This document shows positions 28,676 to 37,492 of a DNA stretch of 64,000 nt, piece after piece. Below the pieces are notes generated by a model, which saw nothing but the letters and a program-made list of their open reading frames with translations, did not search any database and was not told the origin of the DNA. The DNA comes from Cupriavidus alkaliphilus (GTDB taxonomy: Bacteria; Pseudomonadota; Gammaproteobacteria; Burkholderiales; Burkholderiaceae), in the NCBI RefSeq assembly GCF_900094595.1, contig NZ_FMAD01000002.1:1-64000 (forward strand). The letters are read 5' to 3'. Made by a program: the position numbers and the translations under genes. The first letter of the stretch is position 1; the number at the start of each line of letters is the position of its first letter.

Positions 28676-29329
28676 ATGAACGCGCACACCCAGGTACTTT
28701 CCATCGCCGGTCCCGCCGGTGCGATCGAGCTCTCGGTAGACCTGCCGCAGAACCTGCCGGAGGTCCCGCTGCGCGGCCTGGCGCTGGTGGCGCACCCGCA
28801 TCCGCTGTTCGGCGGCACCAAGGACAACAAGGTCGCGCAGACGCTGGCACGTGCTTTCGTGCAGCTCGGCTATGCCACCGTGCGCCCCAACTTCCGCGGC
28901 GTCGGCGCGACCGCCGGCGAGCATGACAACGGCATCGGCGAACAGGACGACCTGCTCGCCGTGGTGGCCTGGATGCGCCAGCAGACCGCGTGGTCGGCGC
29001 AGGCCGCGACGCTGCCGCTGGCGCTGGGCGGGTTCTCGTTCGGCAGCTTCGTCAGCACCCATGTGGCGCGCCGCCTGGCCGAGGCCGGCACGCCCGTGCA
29101 GCGCCTGGTGCTGGTGGGCACCGCCGCCAGCCGCTGGGAAGTGGCCCAGGTGCCGGCCGACACCATCGTGATCCACGGCGAACAGGACGACACCGTGCCG
29201 CTGGCCAGCGTGTTCGACTGGGCCCGCCCGCAAGAGCTGCCGGTGATCGTGATCCCCGGCGCCGACCATTTCTTTCACCGCAAGCTGCACCTGATCAAGC
29301 AGCTCGTCGTCAATGCGTGGGACCGGTAA
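28676..29329 (+). CDS. Alpha/beta hydrolase (YqiA/COG2945-like)
   Basis: A 217-residue soluble alpha/beta hydrolase of the short COG2945 type, which lacks the cap domain. Landmarks are LVAHPHPLFGGTKDNKVAQTLARAF near residue 40, RPNFRGVGATAGEHDNG (the Asp-rich region after the oxyanion turn), and the nucleophile elbow GGFSFGSF near residue 118. The acid and His follow in VIHGEQDDTVP and GADHFFHRKL. Substrates in this family are unclear; some are dienelactone-like or wax-ester esterases. The ATG begins the recognised N-terminus. Its role relative to the DacC gene, 63 bases downstream, is not apparent. Confidence 0.82.
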   Translation: MNAHTQVLSIAGPAGAIELSVDLPQNLPEVPLRGLALVAHPHPLFGGTKDNKVAQTLARAFVQLGYATVRPNFRGVGATAGEHDNGIGEQDDLLAVVAWMRQQTAWSAQAATLPLALGGFSFGSFVSTHVARRLAEAGTPVQRLVLVGTAASRWEVAQVPADTIVIHGEQDDTVPLASVFDWARPQELPVIVIPGADHFFHRKLHLIKQLVVNAWDR

Positions 29330-29392
29330 GGCCGGCACGCCGCCAGTTCGGAACCTTCCCGCGCCACCTTCTTACTGTCGGAAAACAGAAAC

Positions 29393-30592
29393 ATGCTGAA
29401 TAGAGCCACGACACGCCTTTGCTCCGCCTTTGCTCCCGCTGCCATCGCCGCCGCCGTCGTGCTGGCCGCCGCGCCCGCCGCCGTGCTGGCGCAGGGCGTG
29501 CCGATGCCGCAGGTCGCAGCCAAGTCGTGGATGCTGTATGACGTCACCAGTGGCCAGGCCCTGGCGTCGCAGAACGCCGATGCGCGCATCGAGCCGGCCT
29601 CGCTGACCAAGCTGATGACCGCCTACCTGGCGTTCGAGGCACTCAAGGAGAAGCGCCTGACGCTGGACCAGGCGGTGGTGCCGACCAACCTGGTGCTCAA
29701 GGTTAAAAGCGACGAGTCGCGCATGTTCATCGAGCCCAACAAGCCGGTCACGGTGCAGGACCTGCTGCTGGGCCTGATCGTGCAGTCGGGCAACGACGCC
29801 GCGCTGGCGCTGGCCGAGGCCGTCGGCGGCTCGGAAGAGGGCTTCGTCGCGATGATGAACCGCGAGGCCCAGCGCATGGGCATGAAGAACACCCACTTCA
29901 CCAATACCGACGGCATCCCCGACCCCAACCACTACACCACCGCGGTGGACCTGGCGACGCTGACCACGCGCCTGATCAAGGACTTCCCCGAGTACTACAG
30001 CATGTACTCGCAGAAGGAGTTCACCTATAACAAGATCAGGCAGCCCAACCGCAACCGCCTGCTGTACATCGACTCGACCGTCGACGGCGTCAAGACCGGC
30101 CACACCAAGTCCGCCGGCTATTGCCTGATCTCGTCGGCCAAGCGGCCGCTGGCCAACGTGCCGGACGGCTCGCGCCGCCTGATCTCGATCGTGATCGGCA
30201 CCACCACCGAACAGGTGCGCACCCAGGAAAGCCTGAAGATCCTCAACTACGGCTTCCAGTTCTTCGACACGCTGCGCCTGTACGACAAGGGCCAGGTGCT
30301 GGCCACGCCGGACATCTACAAGGGCAAGAGCGGCACGGTCAAGATCGGCGTGCCGAACGAAACCTTCGTCACCGTGCCCAAGGGTACCGGCGGGCGCCTG
30401 AAGCCGGTGCTGGAGCGCCAGGAACTGCTGATCGCGCCGATCTCGGCGGGGCAGCAGGTGGGCATGGTCAAGCTGATGGACGGCACCAACAAGGTGGCCG
30501 AATTCCCGGTGGTGGCGCTGGAAGAAGTGCCCGAGGCCGGCTTCTTCGGCCGCCTGTGGGACACCATCCGCCTGTGGTTCAAGCGCAAGTGA
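29393..30592 (+). CDS. dacC: D-alanyl-D-alanine carboxypeptidase (PBP5/6, DacC type)
   Basis: The 399-residue protein is a class C low-molecular-weight penicillin-binding protein that trims the terminal D-Ala from peptidoglycan pentapeptides. It has a Sec signal peptide (residues 1-34, cleavage after VLA-Q). The active-site motifs are SLTK (EPASLTKLMTAYL near residue 65), SGN (VQSGNDAALALAEAVGG) and KTG (VKTGHTKSAGY), all intact. The C-terminal beta-sandwich ends with an amphipathic helix (FGRLWDTIRLWFKRK) that anchors it to the inner membrane. It is followed by a DUF493 gene, a common pairing. Confidence 0.93.
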   Translation: MLNRATTRLCSAFAPAAIAAAVVLAAAPAAVLAQGVPMPQVAAKSWMLYDVTSGQALASQNADARIEPASLTKLMTAYLAFEALKEKRLTLDQAVVPTNLVLKVKSDESRMFIEPNKPVTVQDLLLGLIVQSGNDAALALAEAVGGSEEGFVAMMNREAQRMGMKNTHFTNTDGIPDPNHYTTAVDLATLTTRLIKDFPEYYSMYSQKEFTYNKIRQPNRNRLLYIDSTVDGVKTGHTKSAGYCLISSAKRPLANVPDGSRRLISIVIGTTTEQVRTQESLKILNYGFQFFDTLRLYDKGQVLATPDIYKGKSGTVKIGVPNETFVTVPKGTGGRLKPVLERQELLIAPISAGQQVGMVKLMDGTNKVAEFPVVALEEVPEAGFFGRLWDTIRLWFKRK

Positions 30593-30653
30593 GCTGAATG
30601 CGCGCGAGCCGGTGCGTCCCGCGGCGCGCCGGCCTCGCGCCGGAGAATCCGAA

Positions 30654-30962
30654 ATGACGACCGACAACCAAGGCAGCGGCAACAAGCCCGGCGATATTCC
30701 GCCGGAGCAATCGCTGATCGAATACCCGAGCCACTTCCCGATCAAGGTGATGGGCGCGATGCAGGACGGCTTTGCCGAAGCCATCGTCGCGCTGGTGCAG
30801 GAGTTCGATCCGGACTTCCACGCCGGCAAGATGGAAATGCGCCCGTCGAGCAAGGGTAACTACCTGGGCCTGACCGTGACGGTATGGGTCACCAGCCGCG
30901 AGCAGCTCGATGACCTGTACCGGGCGCTGACTTCGCATCCGATGGTGAAGGTGGTGCTGTAA
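30654..30962 (+). CDS. ybeD: DUF493/YbeD-family protein
   Basis: The 102-residue protein matches the YbeD family: a variable N-terminal 25 residues, then LIEYPSHFPIKVMGAMQDGFAEAI, the FHAGKMEMRPSSKGNYLGLTVTVWVTSREQLDDLYRALTSHPMVKVVL core (only parts quoted: the KGNYLGLT motif is diagnostic). YbeD is a small ferredoxin-like alpha/beta fold protein of unknown function, usually in a dacA-ybeD-lipB-lipA cluster in proteobacteria. lipB and lipA do not follow it here; rlmI does. An AGAATCC site lies before the ATG at 30654. A dyad repeat follows its stop. Confidence 0.88.
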   Translation: MTTDNQGSGNKPGDIPPEQSLIEYPSHFPIKVMGAMQDGFAEAIVALVQEFDPDFHAGKMEMRPSSKGNYLGLTVTVWVTSREQLDDLYRALTSHPMVKVVL

Positions 30963-30992
30963 GGCGCTGGCGTTCCTTTCCCGCTCTGTTTG

Positions 30993-31118
30993 CTCCCCTC
31001 TCCCGCGCGCGGGAGAGGGGCCGGGGGAGAGGGCAGGCGCTGGCAATATCGACGCGCGTCACTTCGTTGACACCCCCGCCCTCACCCCCAACCCCTCTCC
31101 CGCAAGCGGGAGAGGGGA
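30993..31118. repeat. REP/BIME-like dyad repeat, copy C
   Basis: CCCCTCTCCCGC and its inverse (30996-31020), then GGCGCTGGCA, then GCCCTCACCCCC followed by CCCCTCTCCCGC and its inverse (31093-31116). Both ends are dyads in opposite orientation, like copy A. It fills the gap between the DUF493 gene and rlmI. Confidence 0.7.
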
Positions 31119-31176
31119 GCCACTCCCGCAGCGTGCTAAGCGCGTGGGGCATGGCATAGCTTCTTCCCATACCGAC

Positions 31177-32373
31177 ATGAACACCATCACCCTGAAACCC
31201 GGCAAGGAAAAATCCCTGCTGCGCCGCCACCCGTGGATCTATGCCACCGGCATTGCCACCACCGAAGGCCGCTGCGAGCCGGGCGCCACCGTGATCGTGC
31301 GCGCCGCCGACGGCCGCTTCCTGGCCAAGGCGGCCTACAGCCCCGAATCGCAGATCCGCGCGCGCGTGTGGACCTTCGACGAGAACGAGCCGGTCGACCA
31401 CGCCCTGTTCAAGCGCCGCGTGGCCGCGGCCATTGCCTACCGGCGCCAGTGGGTGCAAGACAGCGACGCGGTGCGGCTGATCTTCGGCGAATCGGACCGG
31501 TTGCCCGGCCTGATCGTCGACTACTACGGCAACGGCGCCTCGGGCCAGCTGGTATGCCAGTTCAATTCCGCCGGGGTCGAGCACTGGAAGACCGCGATCG
31601 TGCAGGCGCTGGTCAAGGAGACCGGCTGTCCCAACGTCTATGAGCGCTCCGACGCCGCGGTGCGCCAGCGCGAGGGGCTGGAGCTGGTGACCGGCGTGCT
31701 CGCCGGCGCCGAGCCCGACCCGGCGCTGTCGGTGACCGAGCACGGCGTGCGCTATTACGTCGACGTGCGCAACGGCCACAAGACCGGCTTCTATGTCGAC
31801 CAGCGCGACAACCGCAAGCTGGTGGGCGATCTCGCCGACGGGCGCGAGGTGCTGAACTGCTTCTGCTATACCGGCGGCTTCTCGCTGGCCGCGCTGCGCG
31901 GCGGGGCGAAATCGGTGACGTCGATCGATTCGTCGGGCGAGGCGCTGAAGATTGCCGCGGGCAACGTGACGCTGAACGGCTTCGATCCGGAACGCGCGAC
32001 CTGGCTCGACGCCGACGTGTTCAAGATGCTGCGCGAATTCCGCGCCGAGGGCCGCCAGTTCGACCTGATCGTGCTGGACCCGCCCAAGTTCGCGCCGTCG
32101 GCACAGCATATCGACCGCGCCGCGCGCGCCTACAAGGAAATCAACCTGGTCGGCATGCAGCTGCTGCGCCCGGGCGGGCTGCTGTTCACGTACTCGTGCT
32201 CCGGGGCGATCAGCATGGAGCTGTTCCAGAAGATCGTCGCCGGCGCGGTGACCGATGCACGGGCGGATGCGCGCATCCTGCGCAGGCTGTCGGCGGGAAC
32301 CGATCATCCGATGCTGGCGGCGTTCCCGGAAGGGGAATACCTGAAGGGGTTGCTGCTGGAGAAGGTGGGGTAA
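31177..32373 (+). CDS. rlmI: 23S rRNA m5C1962 methyltransferase RlmI
   Basis: A 398-residue class-I SAM-dependent methyltransferase with an N-terminal PUA domain (TITLKPGKEKSLLRRHPWIYATGIA), an EEHD-type linker, GLIVDYYGNGASGQLV, and the methyltransferase core: SAM-binding NCFCYTGGFSLAALRGGAKSVTSID (in parts CYTGGFSLAA), VLDPPKFA, and SCSGAISM with the catalytic Cys. E. coli RlmI methylates C1962 of 23S rRNA. The ATG at 31177 begins at the PUA domain; the frame is open upstream to 31144. It is preceded by a dyad repeat and followed by a degenerate copy of the same repeat. Confidence 0.9.
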   Translation: MNTITLKPGKEKSLLRRHPWIYATGIATTEGRCEPGATVIVRAADGRFLAKAAYSPESQIRARVWTFDENEPVDHALFKRRVAAAIAYRRQWVQDSDAVRLIFGESDRLPGLIVDYYGNGASGQLVCQFNSAGVEHWKTAIVQALVKETGCPNVYERSDAAVRQREGLELVTGVLAGAEPDPALSVTEHGVRYYVDVRNGHKTGFYVDQRDNRKLVGDLADGREVLNCFCYTGGFSLAALRGGAKSVTSIDSSGEALKIAAGNVTLNGFDPERATWLDADVFKMLREFRAEGRQFDLIVLDPPKFAPSAQHIDRAARAYKEINLVGMQLLRPGGLLFTYSCSGAISMELFQKIVAGAVTDARADARILRRLSAGTDHPMLAAFPEGEYLKGLLLEKVG

Positions 32374-32420
32374 GGCTGGATCCATGAGCGGTCGTGGCGC
32401 TGGCCGGCCGCTTGTTTTCT

Positions 32421-32448
32421 GCCCTCTGCCGCTTCGCGGGAGAGGAGC
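32421..32448. repeat. Degenerate REP-like dyad, copy D
   Basis: A degenerate CCCTCTGCCGC followed by GCGGGAGAGGAG resembles the core of copies A-C. It lies between the convergent ends of rlmI and the helicase gene. Confidence 0.4.
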
Positions 32449-32481
32449 GAACCGGCAGGCGCGCAAGCTTTGACGCGAGCC

Positions 32482-34596
32482 TCAACGCCACATATTCCGC
32501 ATCCGGCTCGCCAGGTCCACCGGCGCCAGCGCCGGCTTCACCGCGCCTTCCCCAGGCATCGGCGGCGGCGGCCACGAACGGCTGTAGAAGTTTGGCATCA
32601 CCTTGTTCGGCAAGAACCGCGTGCGCGACGCATACACATGCCGGTCGCCGAAGCCCACCTGCTGATGCACATAGAACCGCTGCGGCACGACGACATCGAG
32701 GTGGTCCTTGGCCCGCGTCATCGCCACATACAGCAGCCGTCGCTCTTCCTCGATCTCTTCGGTGGTGCCCGTGGCCAGGTCGCTCGGCATGCAGCCGTCG
32801 ACGGCATTCAGCACGTACACCGCCTTCCACTCCTGGCCCTTGGCCGAATGGATGGTCGACAGGATCAGGTAGTCCTCGTCGCGTGATGGCACGCCGGATT
32901 CATCGCTGGAGGCGCTGGGCGGGTCCAGCGTCAGCTCGGTCAGGAAGCGCTCGCGCGCGCCGTAGGTGGCGGCGATGCGCTCCAGCTGCTGCAGGTCGGC
33001 CTGGCGCGCGGGGGCATCGTCGTGCAGGCGTTCGAGGTGCGGCGTGTACCAGGCCAGCACCTGCTCGAATTCCGACGGCCACGGCGAGGTCGGCGACATC
33101 AGCGCGCGTGCCAGCCCCAGCAGGTCGGCCCACGCGGGCGCGGCGGCTGGAGGCGGTTCGAATTCCTGCAGCGAGAACAGCGGCTCGGTCGCCAGCGCCA
33201 TGGCATCGAGCACGCGCGCCGCGGTCTTGGGGCCGATGCCGGGCAGCAGTTGCAGCGTGCGGAAGCCCGCCATGCGGTCGCGCGGGTTCTCCAGCCAGCG
33301 CACCAGCGCCAGCACGTCCTTGACGTGGGTCGATTCCAGGAACTTGAGGCCGCCGAACTTCACGAACGGGATATTGCGCCGCGCCAGCTCGATCTCCAGC
33401 TGCGCGCTGTGATCGGCGGCGCGGAACAGCACCGCCTGCGCCATCAGCGCCAGGCCGGCCTCGCGCCGCGCCAGCACCTGCTCGACCACGTAGCGGGCCT
33501 GGTCGGCCTCGTCGTTGACCACGATCACGCCCGGTTTCTCGGCCGACTGGCGCTCGGACCACAGGTCCTTGGTATAGCGCTCGGCGGCGAGCCCGATCAC
33601 CGCGTTGGCGGCCTGCAGGATCGGCTGCGTCGAGCGGTAGTTCTGCGACAGCGTGACCTGCTGCGCCGGCGGCGTGAACTGCGCGGGGAAATCGAGGATA
33701 TTGCGCACGGTGGCACCGCGGAAGGCGTAGATCGACTGCGCGTCGTCGCCGACCACGGTCAGGCCGCGGCCATCGGGCCGCAGTGCCAGCAGGATCGACG
33801 CCTGCAGCGCGTTGGTGTCCTGGTATTCGTCGACCAGGATATGGTCGAAGCGCGCCCCCATGTCCTGCGCGATGGCGGGCTCGGCCATCGCCTGCGCCCA
33901 GTACAGCAGCAGGTCGTCGTAATCGAGCACGTGTTGCTTCTGCTTGGCCTCGACGTAGCCGGCGAACAGCGTGCGCAGTGCGTCGGCCCACATGGCGTAG
34001 CGCGGAAACTGCTGCCTGAGCACGTCTTCCAGCGGCGCCTGGGTGTTGACCACGCGCGAATAGATGGACAGGCAAGTTTCCTTCTTGGGGAAGCGGCTGG
34101 TGGTCTCGGACAGGCCCAGGTCGTGGCGCACCACGTGCATCAGGTCGGCGGAATCGCCGCGGTCGCTGATGGTGAAGGCCGGCGACAGGCCCAGGGTCTC
34201 GGCATATTCGCGCAGCAGCCGCGCGCCGAGGGCGTGGAAGGTGCCGGACCACTGCAGCGCGGCGCGCCCCGCGCCGGTGCTGGTGCCGAGCGCCTGGTCG
34301 ACGATGCGCTCGACGCGCCGGCCCATCTCGGCGGCGGCGCGGCGCGAGAACGTCAGCAGCAGGATGCGGCGCGGATCGGCGCCGCCCAGCACCAGGTGCG
34401 CGACCCGGTGCGCCAGCGTATTGGTCTTGCCCGAGCCGGCACCGGCGATGATCAGCAGCGGCGCCTCGCTGCCGTGCTCGACCGCGGCGCGCTGCTCCGG
34501 GTTGAGCCGGGACAGGTAGGGGGGGAGCGCTTCGGCGTCAGATGCGGTGGCTTCGGCTGCTACGGCTGCGGCGGCGGGGGCAAGGTCCAGGGTCAC
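32482..34596 (-). CDS. UvrD/Rep-family ATP-dependent DNA helicase
   Basis: A superfamily-1A helicase of about 704 residues. Walker A AGAGSGKTN at residues 51-58, then HLV-type motif TFSRRAAAEMGRR (Ia), VDEYQDTNALQ (motif II), GDDAQSIYAFRGA (III), QNYRST (IV), VLFRAADHS, and STIHSAKGQEWKAVYV (V) with YVAMTRAKDHL (VI). All helicase motifs are present, so it is not an inactive paralogue. It is shorter at the C-terminus than UvrD, closer to Rep/PcrA-type accessory helicases. The start is uncertain: an ATG at 34719 lies inside a terminator hairpin and is rejected; a GTG at 34596, in line with the QRAAVEHG opening, is preferred, though no strong ribosome site is seen. Confidence 0.85.
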   Translation of the reverse strand: MTLDLAPAAAAVAAEATASDAEALPPYLSRLNPEQRAAVEHGSEAPLLIIAGAGSGKTNTLAHRVAHLVLGGADPRRILLLTFSRRAAAEMGRRVERIVDQALGTSTGAGRAALQWSGTFHALGARLLREYAETLGLSPAFTISDRGDSADLMHVVRHDLGLSETTSRFPKKETCLSIYSRVVNTQAPLEDVLRQQFPRYAMWADALRTLFAGYVEAKQKQHVLDYDDLLLYWAQAMAEPAIAQDMGARFDHILVDEYQDTNALQASILLALRPDGRGLTVVGDDAQSIYAFRGATVRNILDFPAQFTPPAQQVTLSQNYRSTQPILQAANAVIGLAAERYTKDLWSERQSAEKPGVIVVNDEADQARYVVEQVLARREAGLALMAQAVLFRAADHSAQLEIELARRNIPFVKFGGLKFLESTHVKDVLALVRWLENPRDRMAGFRTLQLLPGIGPKTAARVLDAMALATEPLFSLQEFEPPPAAAPAWADLLGLARALMSPTSPWPSEFEQVLAWYTPHLERLHDDAPARQADLQQLERIAATYGARERFLTELTLDPPSASSDESGVPSRDEDYLILSTIHSAKGQEWKAVYVLNAVDGCMPSDLATGTTEEIEEERRLLYVAMTRAKDHLDVVVPQRFYVHQQVGFGDRHVYASRTRFLPNKVMPNFYSRSWPPPPMPGEGAVKPALAPVDLASRMRNMWR

Positions 34597-34694
34597 GGGC
34601 GGGCGGGGCGGAAGGGCTCGGAAAAGACTGGCGCCAACTGTATATCCATACAGCCCGCCCGCGCAACCCGCCGCGCGCAGGATCGCGGCAGGAA

Positions 34695-34725
34695 AGAAAA
34701 AAAGGTGCTCGATGAGCACCTTTTA
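34695..34725 (-). terminator. Bidirectional-looking terminator after the TlpA-like gene
   Basis: AAGGTGCTC (34702-34710) and GAGCACCTT (34714-34722) with a GAT loop; on the minus strand it is followed by seven to eight T residues. It lies just before the helicase gene and after the thioredoxin-like gene on the same strand. Confidence 0.85.
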
Positions 34726-34754
34726 TCGTCTGTTTGCAGCGCCGGACCGGGGCG

Positions 34755-35291
34755 TTATGCGGCCGACTTGGCCAGCGCGCCGTCGAGCAGCTTGTGCAGC
34801 GCGTCCCATTCGGGCTCGCCGACATAGCGTTTCAGGATGCGGCCTTCCTTGTCGATCACGAAGGTGGTCGGGGTCAGGCCCACATTGCCGAAGGCCTTGG
34901 CCGCGCTGCCGTCGCTGTCCATCGCCACCTTGAACGGCAGCCCGCGGGTCTGGGCGAAGTTCATCACGTACATGGGCGGATCGTAGTTCATCGCCACCGC
35001 GACGAATTCCAGACCCTTGCCCTTGAACTGTTCGTAGGTCTTGACCATGTCCGGCATCTCCTTGATGCAGGTGGCGCAGCTGGTGGCCCAGAAGTTGACC
35101 ATGTAGACCTTGCCCTTGAGGTCGGCGGTGTTGACCTTTTCGCCGGACAGCAGCGTGAAGGTGGCGGCCGGCGCGGTACCGGACGGCGACAGCGCGCGGT
35201 AGCCGAACCAGCCCAGCAGCGCCAGCACCACCACGGCGGCGACGATGGGCCAGGGCTTGCGGGAGGTCTTGGAGGCGGGGGTAGTGGTCAT
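34755..35291 (-). CDS. TlpA/ResA-type membrane-anchored thioredoxin
   Basis: The 178-residue protein has one N-terminal membrane anchor (WPIVAAVVVLALLGWFG, residues 14-30) and a periplasmic thioredoxin-fold domain (AhpC/TSA-Redoxin type) with the active-site CXXC in FWATSCATCIKEMPDM. The order FTLLSGEKVNTADLKGKVYMVNFWA is typical of TlpA. Such proteins reduce periplasmic disulphides, for example in cytochrome c maturation. The next gene upstream (minus strand) also encodes a thioredoxin-fold protein. Its terminator lies 30 bases downstream. Confidence 0.87.
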   Translation of the reverse strand: MTTTPASKTSRKPWPIVAAVVVLALLGWFGYRALSPSGTAPAATFTLLSGEKVNTADLKGKVYMVNFWATSCATCIKEMPDMVKTYEQFKGKGLEFVAVAMNYDPPMYVMNFAQTRGLPFKVAMDSDGSAAKAFGNVGLTPTTFVIDKEGRILKRYVGEPEWDALHKLLDGALAKSAA

Positions 35292-35424
35292 GGGAATCCG
35301 GCTGGAGCCGCTTCGTTAGTGCAGAGGGACCGGGCAGGGCCGGTCAGCAGTGGGACATTCTAATGCGGCAGGCGTTCGCGCGCTGTGCGGTACCGCCTTG
35401 CGGCCATGCGCTGGAACCCTTCCG

Positions 35425-35946
35425 TCACTTGCGCGCGGCGACGGCGGCGCGCGCCTGCGCCAGCGCCTGTTCCAGGTAGGCGCCGTAGAAGTCGGGCTGC
35501 ATGCCGCGCAGCGGGCTGGCGGCGGCGCGGCCCTGTCGGTCCAGGAACAGCACCGTCGGCGCCACCCTGACCTGGTGCGCGCGAGCCCAGGCGCGCGCGG
35601 TGGTCTGGCTGCCGTCGGCATCGCGCAGCGGCGTGTCGGCGGTCATGTCGAGCTCGCGCACGGCGATCTCGCCGGCGGCAGCCTGCGGGCCCAGGTAGTT
35701 ACGGCGCACCGCGTCGCAATAGCTGCAGCCCGGCATCGACACCAGCACCACCAGCGGCTCGCCGCGGCGCGCGGCGTCGGCGCCGTGGGCGGCGAGGTCA
35801 GTGGCCGGCGGCAGGTGAGGCGTGCGGGCGCCGGACACGCCGGACGCGCCGGTCATGGCCGCCATGGCGGCCAGCAGCGCGCCCGCGGCCAGCCAGTGCT
35901 GGCGAGAGCGGGCGGCGGCAATTCGGGCGAGGTGGGAGGCAGGCAT
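35425..35946 (-). CDS. Periplasmic thioredoxin-fold protein
   Basis: From the ATG at 35946 it is 173 residues, with a signal peptide or N-terminal anchor (HWLAAGALLAAMAAMTGASG) and a thioredoxin fold with an MPGCSYCDAVRRNYL active site. The CXXC is CSYC, like SoxW- or DsbD-associated thioredoxins. The rest (TARAWARAHQVRVAPTVLFLDRQGR) follows the fold. It is divergent from a lipoprotein gene and 133 bases upstream of the TlpA-like gene; partner and target are unknown. Longer ORF starts lack a signal peptide and were not chosen. Confidence 0.72.
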   Translation of the reverse strand: MPASHLARIAAARSRQHWLAAGALLAAMAAMTGASGVSGARTPHLPPATDLAAHGADAARRGEPLVVLVSMPGCSYCDAVRRNYLGPQAAAGEIAVRELDMTADTPLRDADGSQTTARAWARAHQVRVAPTVLFLDRQGRAAASPLRGMQPDFYGAYLEQALAQARAAVAARK

Positions 35947-36086
35947 GGCGGTTCGCGGGGCGGCACGGGTGGGACAAGCGGCGCGGCAAGCACTGGCGCG
36001 CCGCTTCCGGGATAATACCGGTTTCCGCGCGCCGGCGATCGCGCCCGCGCGCGCCGTCCCGAGCCCGTGCTTCCGCCCCGTTTCCC

Positions 36087-36689
36087 ATGCGTCCCGTGCC
36101 GCCCCCGCTGAGCCCCGCTGCCGCGCCCCGCTGGTCCCTGACATGCTGTGCCGCGCTGCTCGCGCTGGCCTTGTGCGCCTGTTCGCCGCGCTATGACTGG
36201 CGCACCATCCAGTCGGGCGAGGGCGGCTACGCCGCGCTCTATCCCGGCAAGCCCACCAGCGCCGCGCGCGACGTGACCATTGCGGGGCGCAAGCTGCCGA
36301 TGACGATGGAGGCCGCGCGCATCGACGACACTCTCTTCGCCGTGGGCGTGGTGACCCTGCCCGCCGACGACGAGGCGCTGCGGCGCGAGGCCCTGGCGGC
36401 GATGCAGGCCGGCCTGCTGGCCAACCTGGGCACGCTCTCCGGCGAGCCGCGCACGCGGCCGGTCACCATCATGAGCGCGGACCGGCCCGGCCGCCCGCTG
36501 GCCGGACTGGAGCTGCAGGCCAGCGGCGTGTCGCCGCAGGACCAGTCGCCGCGCCGGCTCAGCGCGCGTCTGGTGGCGGTGGGCACGCGCGCCTTCCAGG
36601 CGGTGGTGCTGGAATCCGGCGAGGCCGCCCGCGACGCGCGCCAGGCCGAGCAGGTGGAGCAGTTCCTGGGCGGGTTCCACCCGCTCTGA
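36087..36689 (+). CDS. Hypothetical lipoprotein
   Basis: A 200-residue predicted lipoprotein. The N-terminus is long, with a hydrophobic stretch SLTCCAALLALALCAC; the lipobox LALC-A-C puts the lipidated Cys at about residue 32, followed by SPRYDWR. The mature part starts as a Tyr/Trp-rich segment with SGEGGYAALYPGKPTSAARDVTIAGRKLPMTMEAAR, a small beta-rich domain seen in Burkholderiales hypothetical lipoproteins. Function unknown. The gene is divergent from the thioredoxin gene, with 140 bases between. Confidence 0.75.
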   Translation: MRPVPPPLSPAAAPRWSLTCCAALLALALCACSPRYDWRTIQSGEGGYAALYPGKPTSAARDVTIAGRKLPMTMEAARIDDTLFAVGVVTLPADDEALRREALAAMQAGLLANLGTLSGEPRTRPVTIMSADRPGRPLAGLELQASGVSPQDQSPRRLSARLVAVGTRAFQAVVLESGEAARDARQAEQVEQFLGGFHPL

Positions 36690-36706
36690 GGCGCCGCGGC
36701 GCCTCA
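36687..36706 (+). terminator. Palindrome overlapping the lipoprotein stop
   Basis: TGAGGCGCCGCGGCGCCTCA is a perfect 20-bp dyad that contains the TGA stop codon. No T-run follows, so termination would be weak. Confidence 0.4.
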
Positions 36707-36773
36707 GCGAAGTACAGATGCCCGGCGAGGCGATGCGCCGCCCCGGCATGGTTGCAGTCAAAGGAGAATCGAA

Positions 36774-37415
36774 ATGCGTTGGGAAGTCTGGTTGGCCTAT
36801 TTCGCCGCATGCTGGGTGATCGCCGTGTCGCCGGGATCGGGCGCGGTGCTGTCGATGAGCCATGGCCTGTCGTACGGGTTGCGCAGGACCACCACCACCA
36901 TCTTCGGCCTGCAGGCCGGGCTGGTGATCGTGCTGCTGGTGGCCGGCGGCGGGCTGGGCGCGCTGCTGCTGGCCTCGGAGCAGGCCTTCATGGTGGTCAA
37001 GACCATCGGCGCGCTGTACCTGATCTATCTCGGCATCCAGCAATGGCGTGCCCGCGTGGAAGCGGACGCCGCGCAGGACGGCGGCCCCGCGCGCGTGGCC
37101 GTGATGAGCCGGCGCCGGCGCTTTGCCACGGGCTTGCTGACCAATGTGACCAACCCCAAGGGCATCATCTTCATGGTCGCGGTGCTGCCGCAGTTCATCG
37201 ACCCGAACCGGCCGCTGGCGCCGCAGCTGGCAATCCTGGCGGCCACCATGTGCGGCGTCGACCTGGTGGTGATGCATGGCTACGCGCTGCTGGCGTCGCG
37301 CATGCAGGGGCTGTTCCGCAATGCCCGCGCGGTGCTGTGGCAGAACCGGTTTTTCGGCAGCGTGCTGATGGCGGTGGGCGCGGCGCTGTTCTTCGTACGC
37401 CGCCAGCAGGCCTGA
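36774..37415 (+). CDS. LysE/RhtB-family exporter
   Basis: The 213-residue polytopic protein has six hydrophobic segments and the LysE/RhtB signature SPGSGAVLSMSHGLSYGLRR near the start, followed by AALYLIYLGIQQW and NVTNPKGIIFMVAVLPQFID. The family exports amino acids such as homoserine, threonine, lysine or arginine. The specific substrate is not readable. An AAAGGAG site positioned properly before the ATG fixes the start. It shares no operon with its neighbours. Confidence 0.88.
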   Translation: MRWEVWLAYFAACWVIAVSPGSGAVLSMSHGLSYGLRRTTTTIFGLQAGLVIVLLVAGGGLGALLLASEQAFMVVKTIGALYLIYLGIQQWRARVEADAAQDGGPARVAVMSRRRRFATGLLTNVTNPKGIIFMVAVLPQFIDPNRPLAPQLAILAATMCGVDLVVMHGYALLASRMQGLFRNARAVLWQNRFFGSVLMAVGAALFFVRRQQA

Positions 37416-37492
37416 CCGGCGCGGCAACCGCACTGGCGCGCGCGGTCGGGGTTTGCTTCAATGAGGAGGAAACCCCGTCACGGAGTCCCCGC

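Noticed and set aside
34597..34719. Longer start for the UvrD-type helicase at an ATG at 34719
   Set aside because: The ATG lies within the hairpin that terminates the upstream gene, and the extra 41 residues are hydrophobic with no helicase similarity.
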